This document shows positions 12,273-43,130 of a DNA stretch of 64,000 nt, in pieces. The position numbers were made by a program, and so were the translations under genes. The DNA lies in contig NEEC01000010.1 of the NCBI GenBank assembly GCA_002189035.1, forward strand, positions 1,550,001 to 1,614,000, in the 5' to 3' direction. The stretch is from Utricularia gibba (Eukaryota; Streptophyta; Magnoliopsida; Lamiales; Lentibulariaceae). Below the pieces are notes generated by a model. The model did no database searches and was not told the DNA's origin. It saw only the letters and a program-made list of their open reading frames with translations. Numbering within the stretch: position 1 is the stretch's first letter; the number at the start of each line of letters is the position of its first letter.

Positions 12273-14821
12273 CTAAACTTGGACACAAGATTTACCTTGC
12301 TTCTTCATCTTGTTCCTGAAACTTCTCTTCCTGCTGAAAGCGCTCTCCTACAGAAGCCCATAATGAAAGAGGTGTCACTGCATGAGTCTTGCTATTTGGT
12401 AGCTAAGCTACAAAAGCTTCAGATTATTACCACAGAGAGGCCTTGCTGCCATGCACGGCGAACTGCCGCTACAAGATCTCTGTTTGCTTCTGTGAAAAGG
12501 CTTGTAACCAGGCCTTGTTGTCCAGCTCTGGCCGTCCTGCCGACTCTGTGAAGAAAATCTACGGCGGAGGAAGCAAACTCGGCCTGAAACCGATGATGGT
12601 TTATGTATTGATTCAGTGGAAAAAGGAATGGCTGAAAAAGAGTTGGAGATGGACCTGAATGACATGCGAAACATGGGGTATATCGAGGCCACGGGAGGCT
12701 GCATCTGTGCAAACAAAGATGCCACCTTTTTCACGAAAATCAGCTAGATTCTGCATCCGCTCGTTGAGTGGGATTTCGCTGTGGTAGAGTATACACTGGA
12801 TATCAGCTACCATCAAAATCTTGGCAATGCTTTCTGCAGCATCCACTGTGTTTGCAAAAATCATTGTTCGAGTCACTCCATGATCAGATATATTCCCAGT
12901 GACTGCTTTTGTGAGCTCGGCCACCTGTGTATCAACTGCCACTTGAACCCACCTCTGCTCTAACCTGGAGAATGCCACAAAAGTGAAAGTGTTAGAGTTG
13001 AGTGGAAAGAAGAAAGAAGGGAGGGAATTTAAGATGCTGGTAGGGAATGAAGCAAACCTGGGATTTTGGCGATGGAGATAATTCCCATTTACCCATTTTG
13101 CATCAGGAAACATGCGTTTCAAAATCCCCCAGCTGTTTTCTTTCCATTCAATGGCAGAGTAGCTGCAACAAAAATGTATTGCTTACTACGAGGATATGTT
13201 TTCCTCACCCTCCTCCAATCTCGTTGGGTTTGTGTTTCAGAATCGGCGTCAGTATTTTGCTCTGAAGTTGTTCCATCATCAGAATCTTCAGCTACATCCA
13301 TCGGAAAATCTACCCCTTCTATGCCTAAGGTATCCAAATCAGCAACTGGATCAGCATTCTCGGCATTTGAAGCTGCACCTTGTGATTGATAGAGCAGCTT
13401 CTCATCAAAACGAAACATGTTGATGAGGCGGATCACTTGGTTTTGAAAACTTCCACACAGAAGCAGGTCAGCTTCATCAAAAACCTTGAAGACAGAACAT
13501 GATCAGTATCTGAAGGGGGGGAAGAAGAAAAGATGGGCATACTCATCAATCAGATTACTCAAATATTACCACATATTTCACTCCACGTATGAACTCATTG
13601 CGTTTATGCCTCTCATGATCCATAGAATGAAGGTAATTCAGAAGCGCAACAGGAGTAGATACTAATATATCCGGTCTTTTAGATGGGAATCCCTGCAACC
13701 AATCAAAATTTTCAAATGCAGTGCATAAAGGCCAAATTCTGCATCAACTGTCAGAAAGAGAGCAACAACGTTACTTTACCTGACGGCCGGAAATAACTGC
13801 AGTGTTAAGTAGCGGCTCATTAAAATCATCACAAAGGGAATTCGCCATTCCAGCAACTTGCTCACAAAGCATCATATTGGGACAAAGAACGATAGAAGCA
13901 TTCTGATGATTCTTTGCAGTGGCATCATTCGGTGAATCCACAATTTTGGATAGACGATCAAGGAGAGGAACCAAGTATCCATGAGTTTTCCCACTCCCAG
14001 TTTCTGCTGCAACCACCACATCTGATCCAGCTAGAATGATCGGCGTGCAGCAAGCCTATGTCATTAATATGTTGTAAGTTCCTCGTATCAGTGATTGCAA
14101 TATTCCCACTAGTAACAGGCTACGGAGGTATGGAAAAAGTGCCAAGATTATAAAACCCCCAACAAAATCACTCATCAGATAGCTGCAACAGTTAGCCTCA
14201 AGGAATGAATCCTAACAATCAGACAGTACAACTCTGATATTACAACTTTCCCTTTCCTAGGTATCAGATGACAAATATGTCGACGGTAACAAGACAAGCA
14301 TTCATTTTTAATGTGGAATAGTCCCATTTTTTTAATACAACCAGTAACCACAGCATTTCATTTCTTTCTTACTAATAAACACAATGGAGCAGAGACGGCC
14401 AATCGGATTAGAAGCCAAATTCCAATCTTTAGAAGCATTAGTACTTCGACCACTAACTTCAAACAGAGCGAATATTCATCCTAAAATAGATCATTCGATG
14501 AGAAAAAAGAGTTCTTTTTGTCGCAAAAACAAAACACCTGGACAAGAGAAGGTCTGAGGAGGCCCGCATTAGCAAGTGCAGTACAGACGGAATTGGAAAT
14601 CCCAAGAGAGCTCCAGGACACGTTTTCCGTAGCAAAGAAGTTGTCGGCATCAGATTCTTTCACGGCGGCTGCGGTGGCTGTTGCAGCCAAATGTCGGATA
14701 CTACAAACCTTGGCTCCGCCAGAAGCGTGTAAAACCTTTGAGACAAACCACTGACAATTCACTTGGGATGGAAAACCTGCTAACGATCTTGGGGAATCCT
14801 TAAGGCGGAAAGCGAAATCAT
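12273..14821 (-). CDS. RH22: DEAD-box RNA helicase, plastid RH22-like (start unclear, one-base deletion)
   Basis: RH22-type helicases act in chloroplast rRNA and ribosome maturation. Exons: (14821)14762..14538, 14055..13780, 13692..13570, 13484..13058, 12964..12655, 12583..12431, 12347..12273. Motifs in order: AAETGSGKT (I), VSTPVALL (Ib), DEAD (II), AATLP (III, here AAT), TMIFANT (IV), FVCTDAASRGLDIP (V) and HRVGRTARAG (VI); a basic tail ends GKSCVQV. Exon 4 lacks one G (C-run 13126-13130 on the + strand), between KKTAGG and ILKRMFP; with it every phase closes. Exon 1 has no in-frame ATG: the first plausible ATG, 14821 (MISLSALRIPQD), is one base out of frame with the DEAD exons. Either another small indel or an unseen upstream exon explains this. 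Confidence 0.9.
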
Positions 14822-15530
14822 CTCCCAGGAGCGACTTGCGAACCGACCTGCTAATTCTTTAGCAGCGGACTGCACCAGGCTCCCCCATGGGCTTTGGATG
14901 AGGTTTAGCGCATTAGAAGCAAGACACAAAAAATCGGACCGGTCTTCACACAACGAAAACCGGAGAATTTTAGTGTAGTTCATTATATTTATTTCCATTC
15001 AAATGAAGCTTTCTTGTGGAAAGACTTACATATGTGTTGTTTTGCTATTTTCTTTTACATCAAATTTGAGTTTAATTTCATTTTTCGTAATTTTCATTAC
15101 TAACATACTCTTGATTACCTGAAAATCTGAAGAAAATGTAAAAGAATCCCAAATTGGCCTCAAGAGCCTAAGAATAAGGACTCAACTACACTTGATTATC
15201 AAAGACATATTTGATCTAATTTGTATGTGAATGTGTGAGTTATAGAGGTTAGAATCAAATGTAAAAAAAGTATAGGTTATTATGGGAGGTGAAATGACTT
15301 CATGTATAATTGATTATATAATCTCACAAAACAAATAATGATATTATAATAGTTATCAAGCAAAATCACTTTAGAAGAACAATACTAGAATTTGCGTAAA
15401 CATGTACTTTATTGAGGTTTACGCATATATGCATATGGGCAAGCTTCTGTGTCATGGAGCTTTAATCCAAAAACCTCTATTTCATATTGTTTTATTTGTC
15501 TTTTTCACTAGATTTGGGCAGGGGCAGCGC
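14822..15530. other. AT-rich intergenic region upstream of RH22
   Basis: The likely promoter of the helicase gene. No coding signal or clear repeat termini seen. Confidence 0.5.
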
Positions 15531-15765
15531 GAACGCTAAGCCCCCTCTGAACAAATTATGACGTAGGATCGACCGCTTGGGCCGACCTTAGAAAGGCACC
15601 GCTCCGAAGTGCAATGGGGCTGCCTTCCTAGGCCATGAGCCTACTTGATCGCCCATAGACCCCGTCCAGGTAAGTGAGTAATTTAACGTACCCAGGCCCT
15701 TTAAAAAGGCCACACCGACCCAATCCAAGACGTCTACAACCGATGTGGGATTCCACTGTTACACT
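15531..15765 (+). repeat. GC-rich island, possible LTR or TRIM fragment
   Basis: A roughly 235-base GC-rich block in AT-rich surroundings, without a sustained reading frame. It ends GATGTGGGATT then TGTTACA, the kind of ending seen in small plant LTR (TRIM) elements; TGTGGGATT also occurs in the TRIM-like copy at 37168-37176. No matching left terminus or target-site duplication was found, so it may be a truncated copy. Confidence 0.4.
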
Positions 15766-15922
15766 TGTACTATAGTATTTTCATAGTTGTGATCTGTGAA
15801 AGGGAGGAACTTCGCGATGATACAAAATTGCAGAAAGAGAAAAAGAAGGATTTAGAAAAATTTCTACAAAGGATACAACATTGGGATAAGTAGCAAAACA
15901 TATCTAGAAGCAATTTACTGCA

Positions 15923-16801
15923 TCACTCAGCTTCACGTTTTGGGCGATTCCGACTCTGTTTTAGCTCTGGTTCTAAGGTACCAAGTGCTAACTCTTCTTC
16001 ATCTCCTTCTTCCGCTTCGTCTGCTTCCATAATGGCCAAATTCACAGCAAGCTGCAGCACCCACAGAATGCTAAATTATTCAAGCGCAAAACTGAACCGG
16101 AACCACCTCAAAACGTGTAAAACAACTCTTCTGAATACTATGCAGAAGATAGGGATTTTGGGTCTGCAATGGAAAAGCTGAAGAAACAACAGCATTCACA
16201 TACAAAAAAAACCCGTGTCTCATTCTTTCGATTCTGCATCGGCACCACTCTTGTGATTTTCGGGAAGTTGTAGCCAATGGCAAGATATGAATTCTTTGAA
16301 TGAACTTCTAATCATATTTCAAGGCAAACAACCGTCTTTGTAATCAGATGCACTACCTATGGAAGCAGCATCTCTCTGAAAGTACTTAGGGCTCTACCCA
16401 CATCTAATTCTAAGTTCTTCCATATGCAGAGTTTCACAAGTTTCCAAGATGAATAAACATTGATTCGGTTTCAGAATTGCAAATGGGTACCCCAATGCGA
16501 AAAAGAAATCAAGGACTGTGAGTACCTCTTCAAAGTACTTCTGGTCGAGGTTGTCCGCGATTCTAAAAGAAGTGAAGATGGTTACAACAAGAAGAGAAAG
16601 TGGCAGCACGAAGGCAAAGATGTAGGTCGAGGTGCTTGGCCCAGCTCGCGTCACAACAGACATGCCCCTCCGTCTCGTTATACGGCACTCATGTGGGATT
16701 CTGATTCTGGGTCGGTTTCCATTTTCCGGCAGCGGAAACGCCGTTCTACTAATCGACGGGATGCGGAGAGGATGAGGGCAGAAGAGCGAGCTGCATATCA
16801 T
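15923..16801 (-). CDS. HCF153-like thylakoid membrane protein
   Basis: Two exons, 16801..16526 and 16051..15923, joined in phase 0, give 134 residues. The N-terminus is rich in Arg, Ser and Pro, as in a plastid transit peptide, followed by VVTRAGPSTSTYIFAFVLPL and one hydrophobic segment (through LLVVTIFTSFRIAD). An acidic stretch (EADEAEEGDEEEL) and a basic end (RNRPKREAE) complete it. The pattern RAGPSTS-Y plus one membrane span plus -RNRPKRE matches my memory of HCF153, needed for cytochrome b6f accumulation. The ATG at 16801 is genuine. The assignment is moderate because the protein is short. Confidence 0.7.
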
Positions 16802-17151
16802 CGTCCACGATACTCACCACCGAGCTCAGTATGTTATCCGGAACCCAAACAAGCTTAAAGGCCACCAATTTATATATATATTTTTAATGATTATCAGACA
16901 GTTGGAATCAAAGATTCAACCTTGGAATAAATGTTTCATAATCATTAAAAACTGAAGGAAAAATTGCAGACTCCTTCCGGCAACTGAAGCAGAACTGGTT
17001 TCAACTGTAAAACTACAAACACTGTTTTCATGTAACTGTTGGGTTGTTAAAGACACAAATAATACAAAAAGGTTGCTGGGTTGCTATCTTGACATAAAGC
17101 TAGTGACTTCGCTGAAGCAAAGGCTTCACTTGTATTTGTCATGGAAGAGAA

Positions 17152-18417
17152 TCATTCAATCGCACGTACGCCAACAGATTTAACTCGAAATCTATACTGT
17201 GGTTGGCAGTCATCATCTTCTTCGTCTTTATCATCAGACTCTTCATCTTCTTCACTTGAATCATCTTCCACCTTCTCCCACCGTGAGTAATCGAGATAGC
17301 ACTTGCCTTTCGCATTCGAAGTCGTACACGTTGTAGGATCCTGAGAGGCTGCTGTGACCTCCGCATTGGGTCCATCAAGCGGACTAGTTTCTTCCTCTTC
17401 CACTAGTTTGGTTTCACCTATGGAATCATTATCTTCCTCGGGCATTTCATCGTCTTCTGGAATTGTAGCAAGTGACTTTCCTTGAACAAAAGACAAGCAC
17501 CTTTTAGATAAAGAGTTCCAACGTCACCAGACAGTATATGAGCATATTTATACGAATTGTCCATATCAAATGGATACAGAGACTGGGATCCATAACACAG
17601 CAGCTATGTGTAAGGCATCAATGTACTGATATAAAAAAGATTTTGTAAAGGAGCAATTTTCAATGATGAGAGAATATTTGAGAAGCAAAACTAAAAAGCC
17701 ATTCGAAAAATCTATTCAGGAAAGCATAATTGGAACAGGAAAACAAATAGCTACCAGTTGGGTCTTCAGTCGAGCTTGAAGGTTCCGATAAACTTCTGAT
17801 GTTGGATTCAACTCGATAAGCTGGTTGACATCAAAGAGTGCAGCATTGTAATCTTTCAGAGTGACAAGAGTTTGAGCACGCAACATCAGTGCTCCAGTGT
17901 GGTTGCGATCAAGTTCAAGGACTGCTGCACATTCTTCTGCAGCCTGAAATGATCCACAAAAGGGCGATTCAGGTTTCCATCACCGACGAATTCTATATTC
18001 CACTTACACCTCCATATTAAGCATAAAAAATATATCATCTTTAAACACAGGATACACGTATGGATTCCCTAGTTCCAATGACATGGCCTCAGCAGACACC
18101 AGAATTGAAACGCTTTTTCAAAATAAGGGCCACAATAAACATCTTTCTCAGACAATCATGGCAATTTACACTACTTCCAGCATACTGTAAACATGAAACT
18201 AAACTGTACTGCAAATATGATGTGATGATACCTTTTTGAAATCATGGAGTCTGAGATAACATGCAGCACGATTGCTATGAAGAGCAATCTTCTGGGTATT
18301 AGTTCGAGCAATGGGAAAAGCGTCTGTGTAACAATCCAGCGCTTCGGCGTACTTCCCATCTCTGTACATCTGATGAGCCCGATCGATTTTATTCATCGCC
18401 GCTGGCCCAGAAGCCAT
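17152..18417 (-). CDS. small TPR-domain protein with acidic C-terminus
   Basis: Three exons, 18417..18232, 17943..17755, 17475..17152, all phase 0, give 232 residues. About three tetratricopeptide units fill residues 1-125: AHQMYRDGKYAEALDCYTDA, then ALHSNRAACYLRLHDFKKA and the helices through NAALFDVNQLIELNP. TPR domains bind partner proteins such as HSP70/HSP90 tails. The C-terminal third is strongly acidic (EEDEESDDKDEEDDD) and ends YRFRVKSVGVRAIE. The ATG at 18417 is chosen because the frame upstream of it is not TPR-like; an alternative Met lies seven codons downstream. Specific function unknown. Confidence 0.85.
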
Positions 18418-19745
18418 TTCAGCGATAATCGTCAACCCAACAACCAAAGATTCAAGCTTTACGAGAAAAAGGAAACAATGCTTTTTTTTGGGAAGCCGAA
18501 TATCGAATTGGAAAGCAAAGGACACAAAAAGGCACAAACCTTTGTAGCGATTGTCCACTCATACACGACACATGGATAAGCAACTCGATGTGTTGTAGCG
18601 CAAGGGAGCTTCTATGGTAAGCAAATTTCAAACCTTGAATTTGTAAGAACGAAGCTCAAAAGTCAATTTCATTGAGAAGAGCTCAATTTTGTGTTAAAGA
18701 TTTGATTTTTTTCAAAGTCTGGTAAATTTGGACTAATTTACAGCCTCAATTGAACAGCATCTTCCCACGCCACTCCGATTGATAGCAAGTGGGTGACAAT
18801 TCAATCGAGGTTGGGCAACAGCATGTCGTGAGTGCACAGATACTCCTGAATCCAAAGCAAAATCGGTTTCAGTTCCGAGCTCGGCCGAGTCGATGATGCT
18901 CGGGGCTGCCATGGCCGCCAAAGAGGTTTCTCATTTCGTTTTTTCTGGGAACGCTATCGCTTCTTTCTGTCATCGACGCAGCTGCTTTGTATTTTATGTG
19001 GCTCAAGAGCCCAAACTGATGCTGAAAGGAGCCTCTTTTCTTACTCATCTCAAGCATTCTTTGCAAGGATATTCATTCCACTCAATATGAGTATTATATC
19101 ATACATATTAAGATTAAAATTTTACACTATTTTTCACATACAGTAACAACAGGATAGTTACTTTTCAAAATCATCCCACATTTCTGGACAATAGATTGGA
19201 GTGATCACTTGGATATAGCAAGCTTGCATGAAAAATCAATGTTTGTGAATACTGAATGCCACATGAGATCTCTCAAATGGGGGCAGAGTTTTCAAATTTA
19301 TTAGAAGAGAAGAAGTTTAATAAACCAATCCGCTTCGCGAAGAAATCAATATCAGTACTCGAGGCTTGTATGTTTGCAATGCAACACATCAACACGAATT
19401 CCAAAGCTGAACTGTGAAGAAATACTGTGGTTTTCAGGTATCACTAACCTGCATATCACCTGCTTTCTAGAAAATGGAGAATATTCACATACGCCACCAC
19501 CATGGGGGTATTGGTAACTTGCTCAAAACCTGGCAAGGAGGCGCTGCAGTTGAATAGCAAAGCCTCCAAAGTGAGAAGAGAAGCTCATGGAAGGACTACA
19601 AGTTCTGTATGGAGAACCTGGTGCCTTGCTGCATTCACGGTTTCAATGGGCGTGTGCAAAAGATACAAAACTTTGATATCAGCACAGCTTGAACCAGAGA
19701 GGTTCAATGCTTAAATTTCATTGCCCAACTTCAGCTTAGTGATCT
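18418..19745. other. intergenic region, includes BEACH gene 3' UTR
   Basis: Between the TPR gene 5' end and the BEACH gene stop. Bases 18733-19090 have higher GC and short open frames on both strands that match nothing I recognise. The 3' UTR of the BEACH gene should occupy part of 19100-19745. Confidence 0.5.
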
Positions 19746-37995
<18,250 letters not shown>

Positions 37996-39025
37996 ATCTA
38001 AAGATACCACATTTGATGGGCGGTTTCAGATGCAAAATAGCCAACAACTGCTAGATTGCCCCACTCACATCAAACGCAGGTTCCACCTACTTCGAATTCC
38101 TTAATATTAACTGCAAAAGTACAAAACTTCAATCAAAATCATATTGGCCCATTCCTTATACGATGCATCAAAACAAAGCACACTTCCCACTTCACATACT
38201 GGAAGCAAAAAAAATGATGACATGGGATTAAAGAACCGCAAAAACCACTCGGGCAAAAATCCCACAGTAAATATTCAATGAGAAGGCAAAGTTCAGGGAC
38301 AAAGGACTAGAATGAGGCGACAACATGGGAATCATCCTACACAAACGTACCGCTAATGGAGAATATGCAACAAACTCATCCACATCGAAAGAGAAGTGGA
38401 TTAATCAGGGTTCAATGAATCAATCGCATGATTGTGGAAATTTTCCGGCTGAGCTCGATGACATGTACCACTCCTCCTTGATCATCTGGAACCAAAACAC
38501 GAACTTTTTGTCGCCGTTTTTTTCCTCCAAAGCGAGTGCGAAACAGAGACAAGCACGATAGGCTGATACCTTTCTTTTTCCCTTTAATTTTGTTTCGTAA
38601 TTTCTTCTACAAATCCAAAAATATCCAATCCACGCTTTACAATTCCAAGTTGATACAAATGTCAATCAATATTGAGTATAATTATTTGTAATCATTTTGT
38701 AATAAAATCAAAAATTGAATAACTTCAAAAATTATTATATTTTTTAAATTTTCATTTTTAATGATTAAATAATTAAATAAATCACTTTTTTATTTATTAT
38801 AAAAATATATTTATATCATAAAATTAAATTATATAATAATTTAATATTTAAAGTTTATAATATATTTTATTTCATTAAAATTTATAATATAATTTTATAC
38901 TATGCTATAAAACGATTTTATAATCTAAAATTAATTATATTCATATAATTTCAAAATTGATTTTATGTATATAATATGAAACATTACTTCAAATTATAGA
39001 ATAAGTACTAAATTAATTATCGCTC
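37996..39025. other. BEACH gene 5' UTR/promoter and AT-rich spacer
   Basis: A 5' UTR intron acceptor (TTTAG) probably lies at about 38000, just upstream of the start codon. The leader exon is likely within 38300-38600. From 38640 to 39020 the sequence is extremely AT-rich with nothing recognisable. Confidence 0.5.
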
Positions 39026-39545
39026 TGTGGTGGGTAAAATCGAAATCCGATGGAAGATCGATTTTAGGGTGATAAGTGCAATCGGGAATATCACACTTAA
39101 TTGCGTTTTTCACGGTTGATTCGGTTGAAATAAAAGTAAGCAAAGATTTTTACGTGGAAACCACCGGAAGACGGGAAAACCACAGAGCTATCGGAGCTCG
39201 CCGGAAAAGATTTCCACTAGACGAAGGTGGCGAAGAAGAGGATACAAGTTGAATAATCCTTCGAGTTCAAAAAAAATAATCATCCTCCTTTCTCCGTAAT
39301 GGTTTCTCCTATTTATGGAAGAGCCCAATCTGGCTGAATCCCAATGTCTGTCAATATCGGTTGCTTTCTACACCTGCTATACGATCTCGCTTTTCAGATT
39401 TCGGCCGTCTGCTATGCCGTGATTCGGCCGCTTTTCAGACTGTGCCTCTGATTTGCATCATTCGGTCGATTGGCGCGATCCTGTCAAAACATCTCTTGAC
39501 AGTTTTTCAGAGGTCGATTGATTATACCCGATTTGTACCCCATCA
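39026..39545 (+). mobile_element. solo LTR with 5-bp target-site duplication
   Basis: A 520-bp element starts TGTGGTGGGTA and ends TACCCCATCA, imperfect inverted termini beginning TG and ending CA. It is flanked by the direct repeat CGCTC (39021-39025 and 39546-39550). It contains TTTTTACGTGGAAACC, seen in several plant Copia-type LTRs. No internal coding region or second LTR is adjacent, so it is a solo LTR. It lies between the divergent BEACH and SHMT genes. Confidence 0.85.
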
Positions 39546-40094
39546 CGCTCTAAATATAATTCTATTTTATTTTATTTTACTTTTGAAATTTTATCATTAA
39601 AAAATACCCCTATAAAGATCAAGAGATTGTAGGTGGGAAAAGTCAACCTAGACATCATTATACTAGTTCATTGGTCAGCCAAAATATGTGATAATAATCA
39701 GTATAATAAATACAATTTTATATGATGATATTAGAAGAGATAGAGGGTGTGTTTAGCATAATTTATCAAAAATGTATTTTTCCGATAAATGATTCTAATA
39801 AAATTGAAGATATGATTTTTAATTTGTAAATAAATTGTCTTTGAAAAATATTTATTAAATTATGGAGAAAAAACTTAAGATATAAATCAATTTTCCTACT
39901 TCTGGAGGAAATTATAAATGTATTTGTTTCCTTAAAAAACCAAATTAAATATATTTTATTATTAAAATTTCCTAAAATGTGGGCCAGCAGAATGGCGTCA
40001 TCGTTAAACACTACGAATGCTCTCATCACCTTCATCGTAAACCCCACTCTTACCAACTCTAGATTTCAGACCGCCGTGGACGCCGGAATCGATA

Positions 40095-43000
40095 ATGGCG
40101 GTGCGAGGTATGGCGGTAGCGGCCCTGAGAAAGATCCGTATCGGCCCTACATCCAGTCAAATGCTTCGTTTTTCCACCGTGAGTGCGTTTTTTTTTTCGC
40201 GCCATCATTTCTGTAGTTTGGGTATTGATGTTATCGGTTTGTTGCCATCTCTTGGCCGTTTTCTACTACAGGTATCCATCGCAGGCCAGAAACACTCTGA
40301 GAGCTCCCAACTTGCGGTAAGTGGTTTGTTTTGGCTCAATGATGGATCCTTTGAGCATTACCGTTAGGAATGGAACTAAGGGCTTAATTTTCAATTGGGC
40401 AGTGGCCGAAACAACTGAATCTGCTTCTTGAAGAGGTAGATCCAGAGATCACAGACATCATTGAGCTCGAGAAAGCGAGGCAATGGAAGGTAAAAATATG
40501 TGCAGCTTGAGATCGGAGTCTGGACTTCACTCCATTTCTTCATGAGCTTTGATGATCTAGGGATTGGAACTCATTCCGTCGGAAAATTTTACGTCCCTGT
40601 CGGTGATGCAAGCAGTTGGATCAGTGATGACGAACAAATACAGTGAAGGATACCCTGGTGCGAGATATTACGGAGGAAACGAGTAAGATATTAGATTTCT
40701 GCCTTTTTTTGGCGTAACAGTTGCGGGATCTAATTTTTTTGGGCAATATGTGATTTTTTTTTTTCTGATTCTGTGGCTATGTGGAATCTGAGTGGTCTTT
40801 GTTTATCGTTGAAGGTACATTGACATGGCTGAGACATTGTGTCAAAAGCGAGCTTTAGATGCATTTCGCCTGGATCCTGCAGAATGGGGTGGTAAGAGGT
40901 CTTCCTGTTCTAGATACGCACTTTGAGAATTGATTCTAGATTGTCATCATTTTTGTTGTGCAGTCATTTAATGGATGAGATACTTATGATAGGTTTAGTG
41001 GCCATGCAGCATTGCCTTGTTTTTGTAAATTGGAAAAGCAAACAGCTTATGTTGCGTCCATATGCAGTGAATGTACAGTCACTTTCTGGATCCCCTGCTA
41101 ATTTTCAAGTTTATACTGCTCTTTTGAAACCACATGATCGCATCATGGCTCTTGATCTTCCTCACGGTGGCCATCTGTCCCATGGCTATCAGGTTTTGCA
41201 AACTATTTTCTTTCTCTTTCGGCTTATTTTACCCACGAAAGCCATTTTACTTCAAAATTCGTTTGGATGCTTCTTCGCAGACAGACACAAAGAAGATAAG
41301 TGCTGTATCTATATTCTTTGAAACGATGCCCTACAGATTGGATGAAGAAACAGGCTATATTGACTATGATCAGGTTTAGTATGATTTTATTTTGTACCAA
41401 GAAGTCAGGTGTAGTTAATTTTACTGAAGACATGATACGGTGCCATTGCAGCTGGAAAAGAGCGCAACACTTTTTAGGCCTAAACTGATAGTTGCAGGTG
41501 CCAGTGCCTATGCTCGTTTATATGATTATGACCGAATTCGTAAGGTAGACTTCATCAATGAATCATGTTATCCCTCAATGCTTCGCTCTTTAACAACATG
41601 GTTTCAACAGGTCTGTAACAAACAAAAAGCAATACTGCTAGCCGATATGGCACACATCAGTGGGTTGGTTGCTGCTGGTGTCATCCCATCGCCTTTTCAG
41701 TATGCAGATGTAGTTACTACAACAACCCACAAATCTTTACGTGGACCACGCGGCGCCATGATCTTCTTCAGGAAAGGAGTAAAGGAGATAAATAAACAAG
41801 GGAAAGAGGTGAGTTTCCCTCAAGTTGCCATTTTTGAAAGAACCCATGCACCTTTTTCTTATTCATTCCCATGCCGCATTGAACCAATGTGTTTTGTAAT
41901 CAAATACCCTATCTAACAGGTTATGTATGATTATGAGGACAAAATTAACCAAGCAGTCTTTCCTGGACTTCAAGGAGGACCACATAATCACACGATAACT
42001 GCCTTGGCAGTTGCCTTAAAGCAGGTCAATGCCTGATTGATGTCCGATTTCTTAAAGAATTAAGCTCTTTCTTACTTGTTATCCTATCGTTAGCAGGCCA
42101 TGACTAATGAATTCAAAGCCTACCAAGAACAAGTTCTCCGTAATTGCTCAAAGTTTGCTGAGGTCGGGTTTAAATTATCCTTCTCTTTTTAAATATTCTC
42201 AGGCAGGCCTTCTGTATTCTATGTTGCAGCTTGACACAATACTTCTCTTCTACAGGCATTAATGGACAGAGGCTATGATCTTGTATCCGGAGGGACAGAC
42301 AACCATCTCGTTTTGGTGAATTTGCGAAACAAGGCATGTCTCCATAATTAAGATTTCATCACAATCTTGAATACGCTTTAGGCATACTACTCTACAAGGG
42401 AAATACGTGGGAATTAGTCTTCAGAATGTGCTTTTTATTCTTTTTACCCGCTACACCTGGTCCTTGAGGTCCTTCTCCTCCCCTCCCCTCTTTTACACTT
42501 AAATCTCTACAGGGTATTGATGGATCAAGAGTCGAAAAAGTGCTGGAAGCTATTCATATAGCTGCCAACAAAAACACTGTTCCAGGAGATGTATCTGCTA
42601 TGGTCCCTGGAGGCATCCGAATGGGTAGTCACCTCATTTCAGATATTAAATCAGCTTTTTTTTTTCTTTAGAGAGAGAGAGAGAGAGCACATTGCACGTG
42701 TTAACCGTAAATCTGCTACTTTTTCTATTGGTGTCAATATCCAATGAGATTCCAACCTTCCACTGACTCTCCCATGGCACTATCTTATAGGAACTCCTGC
42801 ACTCACTTCCAGAGGATTCACGGAACAAGACTTTGTAAAAGTTTCTGAGTTCTTCGACGCTGCCGTGAAAATTGCTCTCAAAATCAAGGGTGATGCACAA
42901 GGTTCTGAACTGCATTCTTATCCCCACGCAAAAGAAGCCTTCAGCTGTTTCATTTGTTATTTGCTTGTCCTCCATGATGATCAGGAACCAAACTTAAAGA

Positions 43001-43130
43001 CTTCGTGGAGTCCATGAACTTAGAAGCTCACCAATCCACTCTGTTGAAGCTCCGTAGTGAAGTTGAAGGCTACGCCAAGCAATTTCCCACCATCGGATTC
43101 CACAAGGAGACGCTCAAGTACAAGGATTGA
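40095..43130 (+). CDS. serine hydroxymethyltransferase, mitochondrial
   Basis: PLP enzyme converting glycine and serine with tetrahydrofolate, central to photorespiration. Exons: 40095..40178, 40272..40316, 40403..40489, 40561..40682, 40815..40891, 41068..41192, 41281..41373, 41452..41544, 41611..41808, 41920..42024, 42097..42162, 42256..42333, 42513..42624, 42791..42901, 42985..43130, giving 513 residues with perfect phasing. The first 45 or so residues are basic and Ser-rich, a mitochondrial presequence. Visible are [53 protein letters not shown] and the PLP-lysine motif [13 protein letters not shown] (Lys283). The ATG at 40095 has a strong context (ATAATGGCG). An out-of-frame upstream ATG at 39977 may lie in the 5' UTR. 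The intron after exon 12 has a GC donor. Confidence 0.97.
42334..42512 (+). other. GC-AG intron in SHMT
   Basis: The donor reads AAG|GCATGT and the acceptor CTACAG|GGT. Joining gives [13 protein letters not shown], the family sequence. The nearest GT would insert extra residues and break phase. Confidence 0.85.
42671..42688. repeat. (GA)n microsatellite
   Basis: A GA dinucleotide run in the SHMT intron 42625..42790. Confidence 0.9.

Noticed and set aside
18733-19090. Overlapping open frames on both strands
   Set aside because: Neither reads like a known protein, several start at non-ATG codons, and no consistent exon structure was found.
39977-40216. ORF starting MWASRMASS upstream of SHMT
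   Set aside because: Out of frame with SHMT and overlapping its presequence; at most an upstream ORF.
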